Positions 42,815-53,800 of a stretch of 64,000 nucleotides of DNA are shown here, piece after piece. Numbering within the stretch: position 1 is the first letter of the stretch; each line of letters opens with the position of its first letter. The stretch is from Prorocentrum cordatum (Eukaryota > Sar > Dinophyceae > Prorocentrales > Prorocentraceae), in the NCBI GenBank assembly GCA_963575745.1, contig CAUYUJ010019101.1, positions 57,460-121,459 of the forward strand, in the 5' to 3' direction. Both the position numbers and the translations under genes were made by a program. The notes under the pieces are model-generated. The model made no database searches. It was not told the DNA's origin and worked only from the letters and a program-made list of their open reading frames with translations.

Positions 42815-43150
42815 CAGGGAGGGACGGAAAACTATCGCTAACAGATCTGTATGTTGAACCGTAGTGATAGTCAACCTGGAAGCGAATGCCCCGTCTCCCC
42901 CTCTATACGGCAGGTCCCCCGATTGATAATATCATCCTCTACCTCCTTATCCTCGCTCTGTCCTCCTCCTCCTCCTCCTAGCAGGGAGGGACGGGGAACT
43001 ATCGCTAACAGATCTGTATGTTGACCCGTAATGATAGTCAACCTGGAAGTGAATGCCCCGTCTCCGCCTCTATACGACAGGTCCCCCGATTGATAATATC
43101 ATCCTCCACCTCCTTTTCCTCGCTCTGTCCTCCTCCTCCTCCTCCTCCCA
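42815..43150 (+). repeat. Two tandem 167-bp units, each ending in (TCC)n
   Basis: CAGGGAGGGACGG occurs at 42815 and 42982. Both units contain CTATCGCTAACAGATCTGTA and GATTGATAATATCATCCTC and finish in TCCTCC runs. The units are more than 90% alike by eye, so the duplication looks recent. Confidence 0.9.
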
Positions 43151-43519
43151 ACGCTCCTTTTCATCCTCCTTCTCATCATCCTTCTCCGTCTTCTTGTTAA
43201 TAGTATTACCATCATGATCTCGTATCATTCTCCTTCTCATCCTCCTTCTTAGCATCCTTCTCCACCCCTCCTTCTCATCCTCCCTTCCTCCCCTCTCACC
43301 CGCGGATATGAATTGTTCAGTCTGCGGCCCCAGAAGTACGGACCGCCCCCATGAGGTCAGCGACTCGACGCGAATGCATGTTTGATGATGCCCTCTGGGC
43401 CCGAAAGAGGCCCCCGAGGGCCGAAATCGTAGAACGAACGCTAGGAATACTTCACGAACGATCGTCGGAGACTTGTATGTTCCTGCGTATGTTCACCGAC
43501 GCGAAGATTCCGTCGTCGC

Positions 43520-43900
43520 CCTCCCCCACCTCCTCCTCCTCCTCCTCCTCCACCCTCTTCCTTCCCTCCCTCCTCCTCCTCCTCCTTCTCCTCCCCCTCC
43601 TCCTCCTCCTCCTCCTGCTCCTCCTCCTCCTTCTCCTCTTCCTCCTCCTCCTCCTTCTCTTTTGCCTCCTCCACGTTTTCCTCCTCCTCCTCCTCCTCCT
43701 CCACCTCCTCCTTCGCCCCGATCCTCGGGCATCCTGCGCCCCCTCGGGCCTCCTCCTCCTCCTCCCCCTCCTCCTCCACCCCCGTCCTTCCCTTCCCTCC
43801 TCCACAACACTCCTCATCTTCCTCCTCCTCTTTATCCTCTGCTTTATCCTCCTCCTCCTCCTCATCCTCCGCCTCCTCCTCCTCCTCCTCCTCTCCCTCA
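43520..43900 (+). repeat. (TCC)n tract ending at the assembly gap
   Basis: Imperfect TCC/CTT repeats that run into the N stretch. Confidence 0.95.
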
Positions 43901-44000
43901 NNNNNNNNNNNNNNNNNNNNNNNNNNNNNNNNNNNNNNNNNNNNNNNNNNNNNNNNNNNNNNNNNNNNNNNNNNNNNNNNNNNNNNNNNNNNNNNNNNNN
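43901..44000. other. Assembly gap (100 N)
   Basis: Exactly 100 N, the usual placeholder for unknown size. It lies between a (TCC)n tract and the 5' end of LINE-2, so the LINE-2 leader may be missing. Confidence 0.99.
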
Positions 44001-44088
44001 CCGCACGGCCCAGCCCCACCACGGCCCGCTTGTCTTGCCTCGCGTGGCTTCTCGTGTACGCGCTCGGCCTGCCCATCCGCCCGTCGGC

Positions 44089-45228
44089 ATGGCTCCCAGG
44101 TCGCGCAGTACGGAGGCAGGCCCATGGTATTGTAAATGGTGCAAGCATGAGCCCACTGGTACGAGCTGGATCAACCGTGGCGATCAGAAGTGGTGTGGCA
44201 AGTGTGGCATCCCGAAAGGCTCTGCGTTCCATGGTGTGCCCCCGCCCAAGGTCCCCGTCCAGCGCTCTCACGACATGGCCACGAAGCGTGAGAAGCTTCT
44301 CACGAAGCAGTTGGAAGAGTTACAGCAGCGCATGCAGAAGTTGGTTGGCAATCATAATGGTACGGATTTGGAGCCCAAGGAGCCCGCTATTCCTCCCTGG
44401 GCTAAAGGCACTGACGCTGCTGTCAAACGTGAGCGCCTCACCAAGCTTGGAAGTCTGCTCAAGCTCCTGTCGGGGCCTGAGGACGCCGAGCAGCGTGCGG
44501 TTTTCGAAGCCGAGAAGCAGCGCCTGCAGGCCGAGTTGCAGGCCGACAAACCGCTGGAGGCCAACTTGCAGGGGCTCACCAGCCAGCTCAAGACCGCTCG
44601 CACGAAGCTGTCCAACCTGGCTGTCAAAAAGGAGGCTGCTCGTTCGACCCTGGAGAAGGCCAAGCAGGCCCTCGCGCAGGTCGAGCAGGACGAGCAGGAC
44701 GCTAACAAGCACATCGTGGAGCTTGAGGAGAGGTTGCGCCATGTGGTCGGTCCCGCAGTGCAGTTTGATGATAAGTCACCCTCCCTGTCCACCTTCCTGC
44801 CAAGCATGGAGGCCACGGTCGAGCAGTTCGATGCCGTGGTCCGCGCGCTGGGCGGATCGGAGCGTTTCAGCGCCGACCTCATCGCCATGCGCGCGCTGGT
44901 GCAGAAGCTCAAGGAAGCCCCAGAGGTCACTGCTGCACCTGAACCGTCCCAGCCTGAGGCTCACTCCGCTCCTCCTGAGGCTCGAGAATCCATGGATATC
45001 GACGATGATGAGGATCAGGACCGTGCTAATGCTCACGTTGATGGCCTGGACGGTCGCACATGCCGTGAACATCTCAAAGAATGTGGCATTGATGTCGACG
45101 TGGGCGGGGAAGACGACGAGCTTGACGAGCCCAAGGTGCGAGAGCTGCGTGATAAGCTCAAGCGTCACTTGGCACAAGTTCATTCGCTTACCAAGAAGTT
45201 CAAGACCAGTGGTGCGACCGCTGCGTAA
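44089..45228 (+). CDS. LINE-2 ORF1: zinc-motif and coiled-coil protein
   Basis: 379 residues from the ATG at 44089 to TAA. The zinc motif at residues ~16-40 reads C-x2-C-x16-C-x2-C (WYCKWCKH ... KWCGKCG), resembling RanBP2-type or ribbon fingers. A long Lys/Glu/Gln/Leu-rich coiled coil at about 60-230 (REKLLTKQLEELQQRMQKL is typical) follows. Then comes an acidic segment (MDIDDDEDQD) and a basic C-terminus. It probably binds element RNA and multimerises. This start was chosen because the frame upstream enters the assembly gap and the motif begins soon after the ATG. Confidence 0.85.
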   Translation: MAPRSRSTEAGPWYCKWCKHEPTGTSWINRGDQKWCGKCGIPKGSAFHGVPPPKVPVQRSHDMATKREKLLTKQLEELQQRMQKLVGNHNGTDLEPKEPAIPPWAKGTDAAVKRERLTKLGSLLKLLSGPEDAEQRAVFEAEKQRLQAELQADKPLEANLQGLTSQLKTARTKLSNLAVKKEAARSTLEKAKQALAQVEQDEQDANKHIVELEERLRHVVGPAVQFDDKSPSLSTFLPSMEATVEQFDAVVRALGGSERFSADLIAMRALVQKLKEAPEVTAAPEPSQPEAHSAPPEARESMDIDDDEDQDRANAHVDGLDGRTCREHLKECGIDVDVGGEDDELDEPKVRELRDKLKRHLAQVHSLTKKFKTSGATAA

Positions 45229-45283
45229 TGTAATTGGGTGGCTCGCTGTGGTTTTGTTCTGTCTATGCTATAACCCTGTTGCA

Positions 45284-47242
45284 ATGACGACGCCTACTGC
45301 CCAAGATGAGCTGACCTCAGCTCCCAGACGTTCTCTCATGGACGATCCTGATGTTGATCCCTTTCAATTTGATGAAGCATCTGACAGTCAGCCATATCTG
45401 CCAGTCACATGCGTTCAGGTTGCCCCTCCTGCGTCTTCTGCAAGGGCAGCCACTGCGACGGCGGGTGCTACGTCATCGTCTCGGTCGCTACACTCACCTG
45501 TCACCAGGTGGCAGGCAGAGAGCGCCACATGTGCGCCTATTGCGTTGACGAGTTCGGCCTCTTGCTCGACGAGGGTGGCTGGCTCTACTACTGGTTGCTC
45601 CTATGGCATGAATCCTTTAGGCCCTGGCAGCACGCACTGCTCACCCCGCTCGCCCGATGGGCAACGCGTGGCAGAGGGTACCGACTGTCCAGGGGTTCGT
45701 CGACCTGATGTCAAGGTTGCTGGCCAGAAGGGCAAAAGTGACTCGCATACTGTGACGCTCAACTCGAGCTCGCTGGGTCCACTGTGCGACTACCTGGCGG
45801 ACAGCACTGCTCATGTGGTGCTGGCACAAGAGCACCATGTTCCTGATACCAAGCTTGGCGAGCGACAGTCGCAAGTTGAAGATACTGGCTGGAGAGGGCT
45901 CTGGGGCCCTGCCGTGCCCAATCAGGATGGAGGGCCTGGCACTACAGGCGGAGTTGCAGTTTTGGTCAGGTCACATATTCCTATCAAGGCGCCCCCTGGC
46001 TGCGCTAGTCATGTCCTCGTCCCTGGCAGGCTTGTGGCTGCGCACGTCATGTCCTTTCTGCCTGGCGGGGTTGTCTTCCTGTCGGCTTATCTCAAGGACG
46101 GCGAAGGGTATGGGCCGTGTAACGCCGAGTTGGTGTGGGAGATCATCGAGTACCTGTCAGTGCTCAACGGCATGCAGATTCCGTGGGTCATCGGCGCCGA
46201 TTTCAACATGCCGCTCGCTGCCCTGGACCAGTCCGACTGGATCGCGGCTGCTGGCGGTCTGGCTTTCGTTTCTGAGGCGCCCACCTGCAGGCAGGTTTCA
46301 CCTGGCACGCACATCGATTATTTCATTTGTAGCAGTTGGCTTGCGCCAAAGCTTAACCCCCGCACGTGTGTGTTGGAGGCTGCCACCACCTACCCTCACC
46401 TCCCCGTCCAGCTCACTTTGAGGGCTCGGGAGACGCCGGTTTGGGCTCGGGTGGCCAAGGTCCCGAAAGCTTTCCCGTCTACCCCTCCCATTGGCTGCGC
46501 TAGACCTCCTATATGCCCGTGGCACTCGGTTTTGTCGACCGCTGCCCCGCAAGTTGACTCTGTAGCCAAGGTTGCTGATTTTTGGGATCTCGTCCTCGAA
46601 GGGGTGGAAAGAGAGTTGGCCGCCAGGTGGGACCGTGTTGGCTTAGCCGCCGAGGCCTATGTTGGCCGCAGCGGGCCTCTGGAGGCCCACTTCAAAAAGC
46701 TTGTCTGGACTCCCCCCAGAAGGAGGACTTATAAGGATCCGCAGGCACGCGCCTGGGCTGTAGCTCTTGGGTGGGCCAAACACTTAGGCAAGGCCAGAGA
46801 ACATCTCAGTGAGCGAATTCGGCTTTTGCAAGAAAACGATGCTCTGTGCTCAACTGCGCCCCTGCAATTTCGCAAGCTTCTCACTGCATTTGATGAGTTC
46901 GATCGTTTTATGGCCAACATCGCCCGCTGCAAAAAAGTCCTGGGTTGCCTCGATTCGGATGTGCGTGATTTCTTCAATGGCGGCTTCGCCGTCCTCGCAC
47001 GTCCTGATGTGGCCAGCATGCTCACTACTATCTACATTCGTGCGAAGGCAGCTATCACTCGTGCGGAGAATGCGGCGTCCCAGGCTTGGAGGCAATGGGC
47101 TAGGGACGCTTTCTCTGCTGGTGCTTCGAAGGCTCACAGGTTCTCAAAAGTGAAGGCCATCCAAGAGGTTTTAAGCAACCAGGCGCGAGAGGCACCCCAC
47201 CAGCAGGCCGATGCCGAACTTGTTCCCTGGAAGGAGGTTTAG
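45284..47242 (+). pseudogene. LINE-2 ORF2 5' part: APE-type endonuclease and linker
   Basis: 652 codons from the first ATG of ORF2 to an in-frame TAG. Residues 1-140 are low-complexity Ser/Ala/Pro-rich. The endonuclease shows N160 (TLNSS), E183 (AQEHH), D306/N308 (GADFNMP), D345 (THIDYF) and H372 (YPHLPV), a complete catalytic set. The rest is a helical linker up to the RT. The open frame extends far upstream of 45284, but that part only shadows ORF1. Sequence after the TAG continues in the same frame straight into the RT. Confidence 0.88.
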
Positions 47243-49387
47243 TTGTACCACGGTTGTTCCGTTCTTGAGTTTCCCCGAGGGTCCACCAGTTGGCCCATGC
47301 TGCCGCCCATCACGGCCGCTCAGGTGGAGGATGCCGTTCACACTTACCCCATTCGCACTGCTGGAGGCATGATGGGTATTCATCCGAGAGCTTTAATACA
47401 TTTGCCTAGATCGGCCTTCTCGGCGATTGCTGAACTCTTTAACCTGTGCGAGTTGCACTTAGCCTGGCCTAGAGAGCGTGTATGTAACGAGATGTGTCGT
47501 CTTGCCAAACCAGATGGTGGGACTCGTCTGATCGCTCTTGTCTCGTTACTGTGCCGTGTCTGGGGCAAAGTTCGCAAGCCCATCACCTTCGACTGGCAAG
47601 AGCGCAATGACTGCCACGCTGTTTGGGGTACTCGTCGTGGGCACAGTTCCTCAGACAGTGCTTTTGCCCACAACATTGCTGCCGAAATGGCTGCGCTAGT
47701 CGGTGATATTTCAATATCTGTCCTCTTGGACATGATCAAATGCTTCGAAATGGTTCACTCGGAGCAGCTGTTGAAAGAGGCTGAAGCGTTGCACTTTCCA
47801 ATGCGGCTAGCTTGGATGCTGGTGGACCTGTACAGGCAGCCACGGCGTCTTCGAGCTTTCGGCAGCTTGTCGTTGCAGTTCTGTTCGCATCAAGGCATCC
47901 TTGCTGGGTGCAATCATGCGACAGGCATGCTTTTCCTTCTCACGCTGCGTGCTGTGCGTAGACTCAATGACATATCGCCCTGTATAACACCGAGAGCCCT
48001 CGTCGACGACATCTCGATTCAGCTCGTCACATCGGATCCTCGTGATGTGCGTTTCCTGGAGCGGGCTGTGAAAGTGTTCACCGAAGATGCCAAGGATCTC
48101 GGGCTCCACTCCCATGTCAAAAAGTCGGGGCTCATTGCAGGGAACAAAGTTGCTCGGAAGGTTTTCTCGAAGATGGCTGTTCGGCTGCATCTACCTGTTC
48201 GTAAATGGATGAGAAATCTCGGGCACGAATTAGCTGCTGGTCGGGTTGTTCGCACGCAGGAGAAGAAAAGGCTACTTGCTCTCAAACGTCGTCGTGACAA
48301 GTTCGTTGCTCTGAAACATGCAACTGGCAATCGTGCAACCCGACTTTGGAGGACTGGAGCTCTCCCAGCAGCTGGACACGGTGGCTCCGTGTCGGGTATC
48401 TCAGACACTGCGCTGAAGTATTTGCGGCAGCTTGCGGCTACGATCGCAGGTGCCAAGCAGCACGGTGGCATCACCTCGTATCTGCTGACGCAGGCCGATC
48501 CGCTATACGACCCGATCTACGACTCCACTACTTGTGTGTGTGTCAAGTTCGCCACGTTCGTCTGGGACGGAAGGGTTCAGTTGTCGAGACTTCAACGTGC
48601 GTGGACCTGTTTGAGAGACATCATGTCCGACAACCCTACTTGGCAGCAGGCTCGAGGTCCGCTGTCGGCGGTGTGGCTCAGCCTGCTTCGCATAGGCTGG
48701 ACGATGGTCAATGCCCACACTTTTCGCAGTGATCTTGGTACTGATATTTCGCTGCTGGTGGTGTGTCCCAGTGATGTGCGCATTGCGATTATTGAAGGGG
48801 TGCAGCGGTGGCAGATACGTCGGTTGCAGCAGCACCTCTATAACACTGACCCTCCAGAAGGGGAGCCTTGGTTTCGTGCACTACGTAATGGTATTCGTGC
48901 TGTAAAAGACCAGCGGGCTCTTGTGGCCCTGGCTGCCGTCTGGGGGAATGTGGTTCCGCTACCTGCTGCACTATCTGCTATGCAATATGACGTACTACCC
49001 CAGTGCCTCGCCTGCTCCGATCCTCAAGGTACGTACGCACACGTGTGGTATGCCTGCCCTAAGTTCATCACCGACGACGGGGTTGACGCTCTGGGTGACG
49101 AGGTTCCTGAGGCCCTGGCTAAGCATAGGCGCGTGTTGATCCAGTCTCGGGCCTCTATAACTGGTGAGCCCGATGTGCACTCTAATTATTTAACTTATGG
49201 CATTCCTCCTTTGCCTACCAATATTCCCGCTCCGCTTGCCAACCCGCCTGTTTTTGAGTTTGGGACGTCTCTGGGTCCTGGGGCCCTCAGTCTTTCACTG
49301 ATGGTAGTTGCTATCACTCTGGGGTCCCAGAGGTCTCCAGAGCTGGTTGGAGCGTTGTGCAGTTATTTGATTGTCTGCTTCCCCTGA
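47243..49387 (+). pseudogene. LINE-2 ORF2 middle part: reverse transcriptase
   Basis: 714 codons after the TAG. Fingers motif KPDGGTRLIAL at ~89-99, motif A LDMIKCFE at 162-169, motif B QG at 217-218, motif C LVDD at 253-256, then thumb-like basic sequence and a long C-terminal region with a CxxC...C cluster (QCLACSDPQGTYAHVWYACP), as found before RNase H in LINE-1. The last ~45 codons (after about 49258) read out of frame; the real frame there encodes the first RNase H motif. Confidence 0.88.
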
Positions 49388-50556
49388 GGGCTGTATATGG
49401 AGCGCTCCCAGGTGAGCGTCAGACCATAGGTCGTGCAGAACGTTGGGCTGTGCGGCAGGGTCTGGCATTTCATCCGCAGCATCAGAGTATTGCATCGGAC
49501 CTCCAGGCTGTTGTGCGAGAAGGCAATTCTTGGAACCTGCATCTTTCCCAAGGCATGTCCAAGCACGCCTCGATCTGGAGGTCCATATTTGACCTTAAGT
49601 CTAATCACCCCCAGTTCTCTTGGTTCCCAGCCCATCTGAGTTTTGATGACGTGTTGGAGCGTGGGCTGTGTGTCAAAAGTTGGGCTGGGAATCTGTGGGC
49701 TGACTTTTTCGCCAAACTAGGGGCTAGCTCTCACACGCTGGCTGAAGGTTTTTGCGCGGCTGTGGCAGGGGAATTAAAATATCATAAATCCACTGTGCGG
49801 TTCATTGCATGGGCTGCTCAACGCATGCTCGAGTCTGGCACATGGACGCAAGTTGACCCTGATCGTCCTCTCCGCCTCTTGAGAGCCCCTGCCCCTCCTA
49901 AGGTCACGGTCACTAGCCATGTGTTATTTCGCTGTGAGGCCACCAGCACCTATAAATGCAGGAGCTGTGGCCGCGTCGCTCGCACATTGGAGTCGCTTAA
50001 GAGCCTGCTCACGAGTAGGGACTATCGTGACTGTTTACCATCTCCGATCCAGCGACACGTGTGCGACCAGTGGTTTCGTGAGTTTGGGGCTGCTTTTAGG
50101 CCCGTGCAGCTGGAAGCGGTGAGGGTTGCTCTGGCTGCTGCTGACGAAGCTCAGCGTGCGTGCATTGATGAGGTCCAAGGTCCCCCGACTCCTGTGGCTG
50201 AGCCCGAGCCGTCGGACGAGTGTTCTGCTTTTCGGGACCTTGGGCACGACGTTTTTCGTCACCTGCATGTGTACTGTTGCAAGCTGTGCGGGGCTCATGG
50301 CTCTCTTGGCTCGCTGCGAAACCTCACGCAGCAATGCAAAGGGAGATCCAAGGTCCCGAGCACAGCCGCCAATCAGAGAATGTCCATTCGACGGCTGGAG
50401 CGTGGGTGTCACCCCAGAACGGGCGTGAAGATTGCTGTCGCCGCTGAGCGCGACGATGACCGCGCGGAGCTCCGCCGCGTTTCCTCTTTGAGGCTGCTGG
50501 AAGCGGCCCGTGTGCCCGAATCTGCTCCCGATGGAGCGAGCTCGGGGTCTGACTAA
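49258..50556 (+). pseudogene. LINE-2 ORF2 3' part: RNase H and C-terminal cysteine motif
   Basis: Open from the stop at 49255-49257. First catalytic Asp is in SFTDGS (codon at 49300), then Glu in GRAERW, Asp in ASDLQAV and the final Asp in GNLWADFF: a complete D-E-D-D RNase H set. Downstream are YKCRSCG and a C-terminal YCCKLCGAHGSLGSLRNL...C motif like LINE-1's. It ends with TAA. There is no ATG before the first catalytic residue, showing that it was once continuous with the RT frame. Confidence 0.87.
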
Positions 50557-50801
50557 ACTTGTTTTGTTTTTTCTTGGGCCGCCCTTGTAGTCTGTCGCCC
50601 GTCGCCTCCCCCTCCCCCGCCGCATACGTGTGCTTCTTCATGGTGCTCTCGGCGCTGAGGAGGCTGGTGTGCGACGAGGCCAGGCAGGCGGGGCGGCCCT
50701 CCCGCTCGGCCCACGCCCTTGCGTGTGCTGGGCTTTGCTGAACTGGACCACCAGCTCGAGGCTTGCCTCTTGCTGGTGGCGTGCGGTCCGCGCGCCTCCT
50801 C

Positions 50802-51530
50802 CTCCTCCTCCTCCCCCTCCTCCTCGTCCTCCTCGTCCTCCTCGTCCTCCTCCTCCTCCTCCTCCTGCTCCCCTCCTCCTCCTCGCTCGTCCTCCTCCTC
50901 CTCCTCCTCCACCTCCTCCTCCCCCGCCCTCCTCGTCCTCTCCTCCTCCTCCTCCTCCTCCTCCTCCTCCTCCTCCTCCTCCTCCTCCTCCTCCTCCTCC
51001 TCCTCCTCCTCCTCCTCTCCTCCTCCTAATACCCTCCTCCTTCTCCTCCACCTCCTCCTCCCTCCTCCACCTCCTCCTCCTCCTCCTCCTCTTCCTCCCC
51101 CTCCCTCCTCCTCCTCCACCTCCTCCTCCTCCTCCTCTTCCTCCTCCTCCTCTTATTATTATCCTTCTGAGCTTCTTCTTCTTATTATTCTTCTCCTCAT
51201 TATTATTCTCCAGATTCTTCCTTCTTATTAATTTTTGTTATTCTTCCCTCCACCTCCTCCTCCTCCTCCTCCTCCTCCTCCTCCTCCTCCTCCTCCTCCT
51301 CCTCCTCCTCCTCCCCCTCCCCCTCCCCTCCCCTCCTCCTCCGCCCCTCCTCCCTCCTCCTCCTCCTCCTCCTCCTCCTCCTCCTCCTCCTCCTCCACCT
51401 CCTCCTCCTCCTCCCCACCCCCCCCCCCCTCCTCCTCCTCCTCCTCCTCCTCTTCCTCCTCCTCCTCCTCCTGCTCCTCCTCCTACTCCTCCTCCTCCTC
51501 CTCCTCCTTCCTCCTCCTCCTCCTCCTCTT
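50802..51530 (+). repeat. (TCC)n complex tract
   Basis: TCC blocks at 50802-51030, 51050-51150 and 51250-51530, separated by TTATTATT-containing AT-rich sequence at 51150-51240. Poly-Pro/Ser/Leu frames here are artefacts. Confidence 0.95.
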
Positions 51531-51779
51531 CTGCTTCCGCTCACCCTTTTCTGTCCGGCGGGCGCTGACCGAGCGTCCATAGCGCCGACGCGCCGTGCCC
51601 AGGTCAGGCCACCTGCACCGAATTAGGGGGGGAGGGGAGGGCCCCCACGACCCCGGCCAGCACAGGGGAGTGCGCGGCAGCGGGATGGTGGGGGGGCGTT
51701 GCCTCCGCGAACGTCACTGGCAACGCTCACCTCAGACCAGGAGGTGCCACTGACCACTCTGTACCCTCTCCTCCCTCCC

Positions 51780-52015
51780 TCTCCCTTCCCCTCCACCTCC
51801 CCCTCCCCCTCCCCCTCCTCCTCCTCCTTCTCCTCCTACTCCTCCTCCTCCCCCTCCCCCTCCCCATTCCCCTCCTCTTCCTCCTCCTCCTCCTCCTCCT
51901 CCTCCTCCTCCTCCTCCTCCTCCTCCTCCTCTCCTCCTCCTCCTCCTCCTCCTCCTCCTCCTCCTCCTCCGACTCCTCCTCCTCCGACTCCTCCTCCTCC
52001 TCCGAATCCTCCTCC
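51780..52015 (+). repeat. (TCC)n tract
   Basis: Imperfect CCT/CTCCCC then perfect TCC. It is separated by ~180 GC-rich bases from a (GGA)n tract, giving an inverted arrangement. Confidence 0.95.
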
Positions 52016-52198
52016 TTATCCGCCCCGATCCTCGATCCTCGAGCCTCGATCCCTTCGGGCCTCCCGCGCCTCCGCGGCCCCTCCCCATTTGGGGCGGCGG
52101 CGCGGGGCGGGCCTGGCCCTCGCGGCCCGCAGCCGCGCGGCCAGGTCGGGCTTCCCCGTGGGGGCGGGCGGCGCCGGGAGACCAGAGCCTGCCGGTGC

Positions 52199-52335
52199 GG
52201 GGAGGGGGGAGGGGGGAGGAGGAGGAGGAGGAGGAGGAGGAGGAGGAGGAGGAGGAGGAGGAGGAGGAGGAGGAAGAGGAGGAGGAGGAGGAGGAGGAGG
52301 AGGAGGAGGAAGAGGGGGAGGAAGAAGAAGAAGAA
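52199..52335 (+). repeat. (GGA)n tract
   Basis: About 45 GGA units, ending GAAGAAGAAG. With 51780-52015 it could fold into a large stem. Confidence 0.95.
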
Positions 52336-52454
52336 GAGAACTCGGGCGGTCCAGGGTTTTTCTTTGTACTGCCTTCTGAGAGCCCTGCCCTTCCCAACCG
52401 AGCCCGGTGGAGTACAGTCGAACCTACAGTAGAGGCTCGATCACCAGAAACCTC

Positions 52455-52604
52455 CACAAAAAAAAACAATCCTGAGACCCCGGGGCGTCAAGTGAGTTCT
52501 GGCGTGAGAGCGTCTCGCTCTCCACCGCAAAACCCTCGAAACCCAACAAACCCACGGCACCCTGGATGCAAGCAAGGTGTTTCTTGGCATGGGTCTCCAC
52601 TGTA
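52455..52604 (+). repeat. Dispersed repeat R4, copy 2
   Basis: Partner of 22589-22728. At 52816 and 40458 the two otherwise different regions also share CTGGGCGTAGGTGGTTTA. Confidence 0.72.
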
Positions 52605-52959
52605 TGGCAGAAGAACATAAACCCAGATCAAGCCAAATTTGTGCCACATTGAGCTCAGGATGCAACCGGAGCAGGCAAGGACTGGGTCTTAGAATCCCGC
52701 GCGTTGTCCCAGTCGGGCCTGCAAGCCCCGATTAGGACAAGTGGCGGTTTATCGGATTTGGCTGGTTCTCGACCGCGGATACACCAGCACCGATTCTGAA
52801 TTCCCCTTACCCTCTGGGCGTAGGTGGTTTAGGGCGGCTCCTCTTCCAACACCCTTTCGTCCACTTCGGGGAGGGGTTCACCCCTCCCCCTAACCCCTCC
52901 CCTGGACTTGGACGGGGGGGGCCGCGAGGTGTCGGAGCGTCCAAAACGGCCTCGGCGAG

Positions 52960-53800
52960 GAAGCCAAAATCATTGGTTTACCATGGTTTTGGCTTTATGT
53001 TGGCCTCTTGGGGGGGCGACGCTAATTAAGGAACCCCCCTTCTTTGATCGATCTCCTCCGAGATGGCCCCACGAGCGCTCCCAAGGCTCCAAAGGGTGCC
53101 CCAAGAGGGCCCCAAGAGGTGGCCAGGAGGCCCCAAGAGGCTCCCAAGAGGCCCCCAGGATGCCCCCAAGAGACCCCCAAGAGGCCCCAAGAGGCACCCC
53201 AGAGGCACCCAAGACGCTCCAAGAGGCCTCGGCGACAATGCCAAAATCACTGATTTTACTAAGGTTTTGGCCACATGTTGGCCTCTTGGGGGGTGGGCAC
53301 TGCTTCAGATGACTCCAAGAGCGCCTGGGAGAGCCCAAGATGACCTCCAAGATGGCTCAAGATATCCCAAGATGCCTCAGGATGGCTCCCACGATGCTCC
53401 AAGAGGCCCCAAGACCGCTCCAAGACGGCTCCAAAAGGCCAAAGAACTCCCCCAGGAGGCCCCGAAGAGGCCAACATCCTTCCGAAACCTTAGGACAATC
53501 CATGTTTTTGGTTTTCTCGCCGAGGCCGCAAGATGGCTCCAAAATGGCCCAAGAGGGTTCCAAGAGCGCTCCCAAGGCTCCCAAGAGCGCTTCAAGAGGG
53601 CCCCGACAGGCGCCCAGGAGGCCCCAGGAGGCCCCAACAGGCGCCCAAGAGGCCACCAAAAGGCCCCCAAGAGACCCCCAAGAGGCCCGCAAGAAACTCT
53701 CCGAGGCACCCAAGACGCTTTAAGACGCGTCCAGGACCGCCAAGAGGCCCCCAAGACGCTCCAAGAGGCCTCCACTGGGGGACCCTTCCTCTGTGTGCTG
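52960..53800. repeat. Minisatellite plus longer internal repeat
   Basis: CCAAGAGGC-type words dominate. A ~55-base unit (GCCAAAATCA(T/C)TG...GTTTTGGC...ATGTTGGCCTCTTGGG) occurs at about 52967 and 53240. A diverged inverted copy is at about 53470-53525. The higher-order unit is thus roughly 270 bp. Confidence 0.7.

Larger units (their letters stand above)
44001..50556 (+). mobile_element. LINE-2: non-LTR retrotransposon, inactivated
   Basis: ORF1 (44089-45228), ORF2 endonuclease plus linker (45284-47242), reverse transcriptase (47243-49387 frame) and RNase H plus C-terminal cysteine motif (49258-50556). ORF1 and ORF2 are in different frames with a 55-base gap. Two lesions break ORF2: TAG at 47240-47242, and a frame change between 49258 and 49294. 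The 5' end is lost in the gap. A 3' tail is not obvious: the ~40 bases after the stop are T-rich and then become GC-rich. It differs widely from LINE-1 in sequence but shares the domain order. Confidence 0.92.

Noticed and set aside
44030-45283. N-terminal 400 residues of the 1070-codon frame ending at 47242
   Set aside because: This part is an out-of-frame shadow of LINE-2 ORF1; the endonuclease ORF starts at the ATG at 45284.
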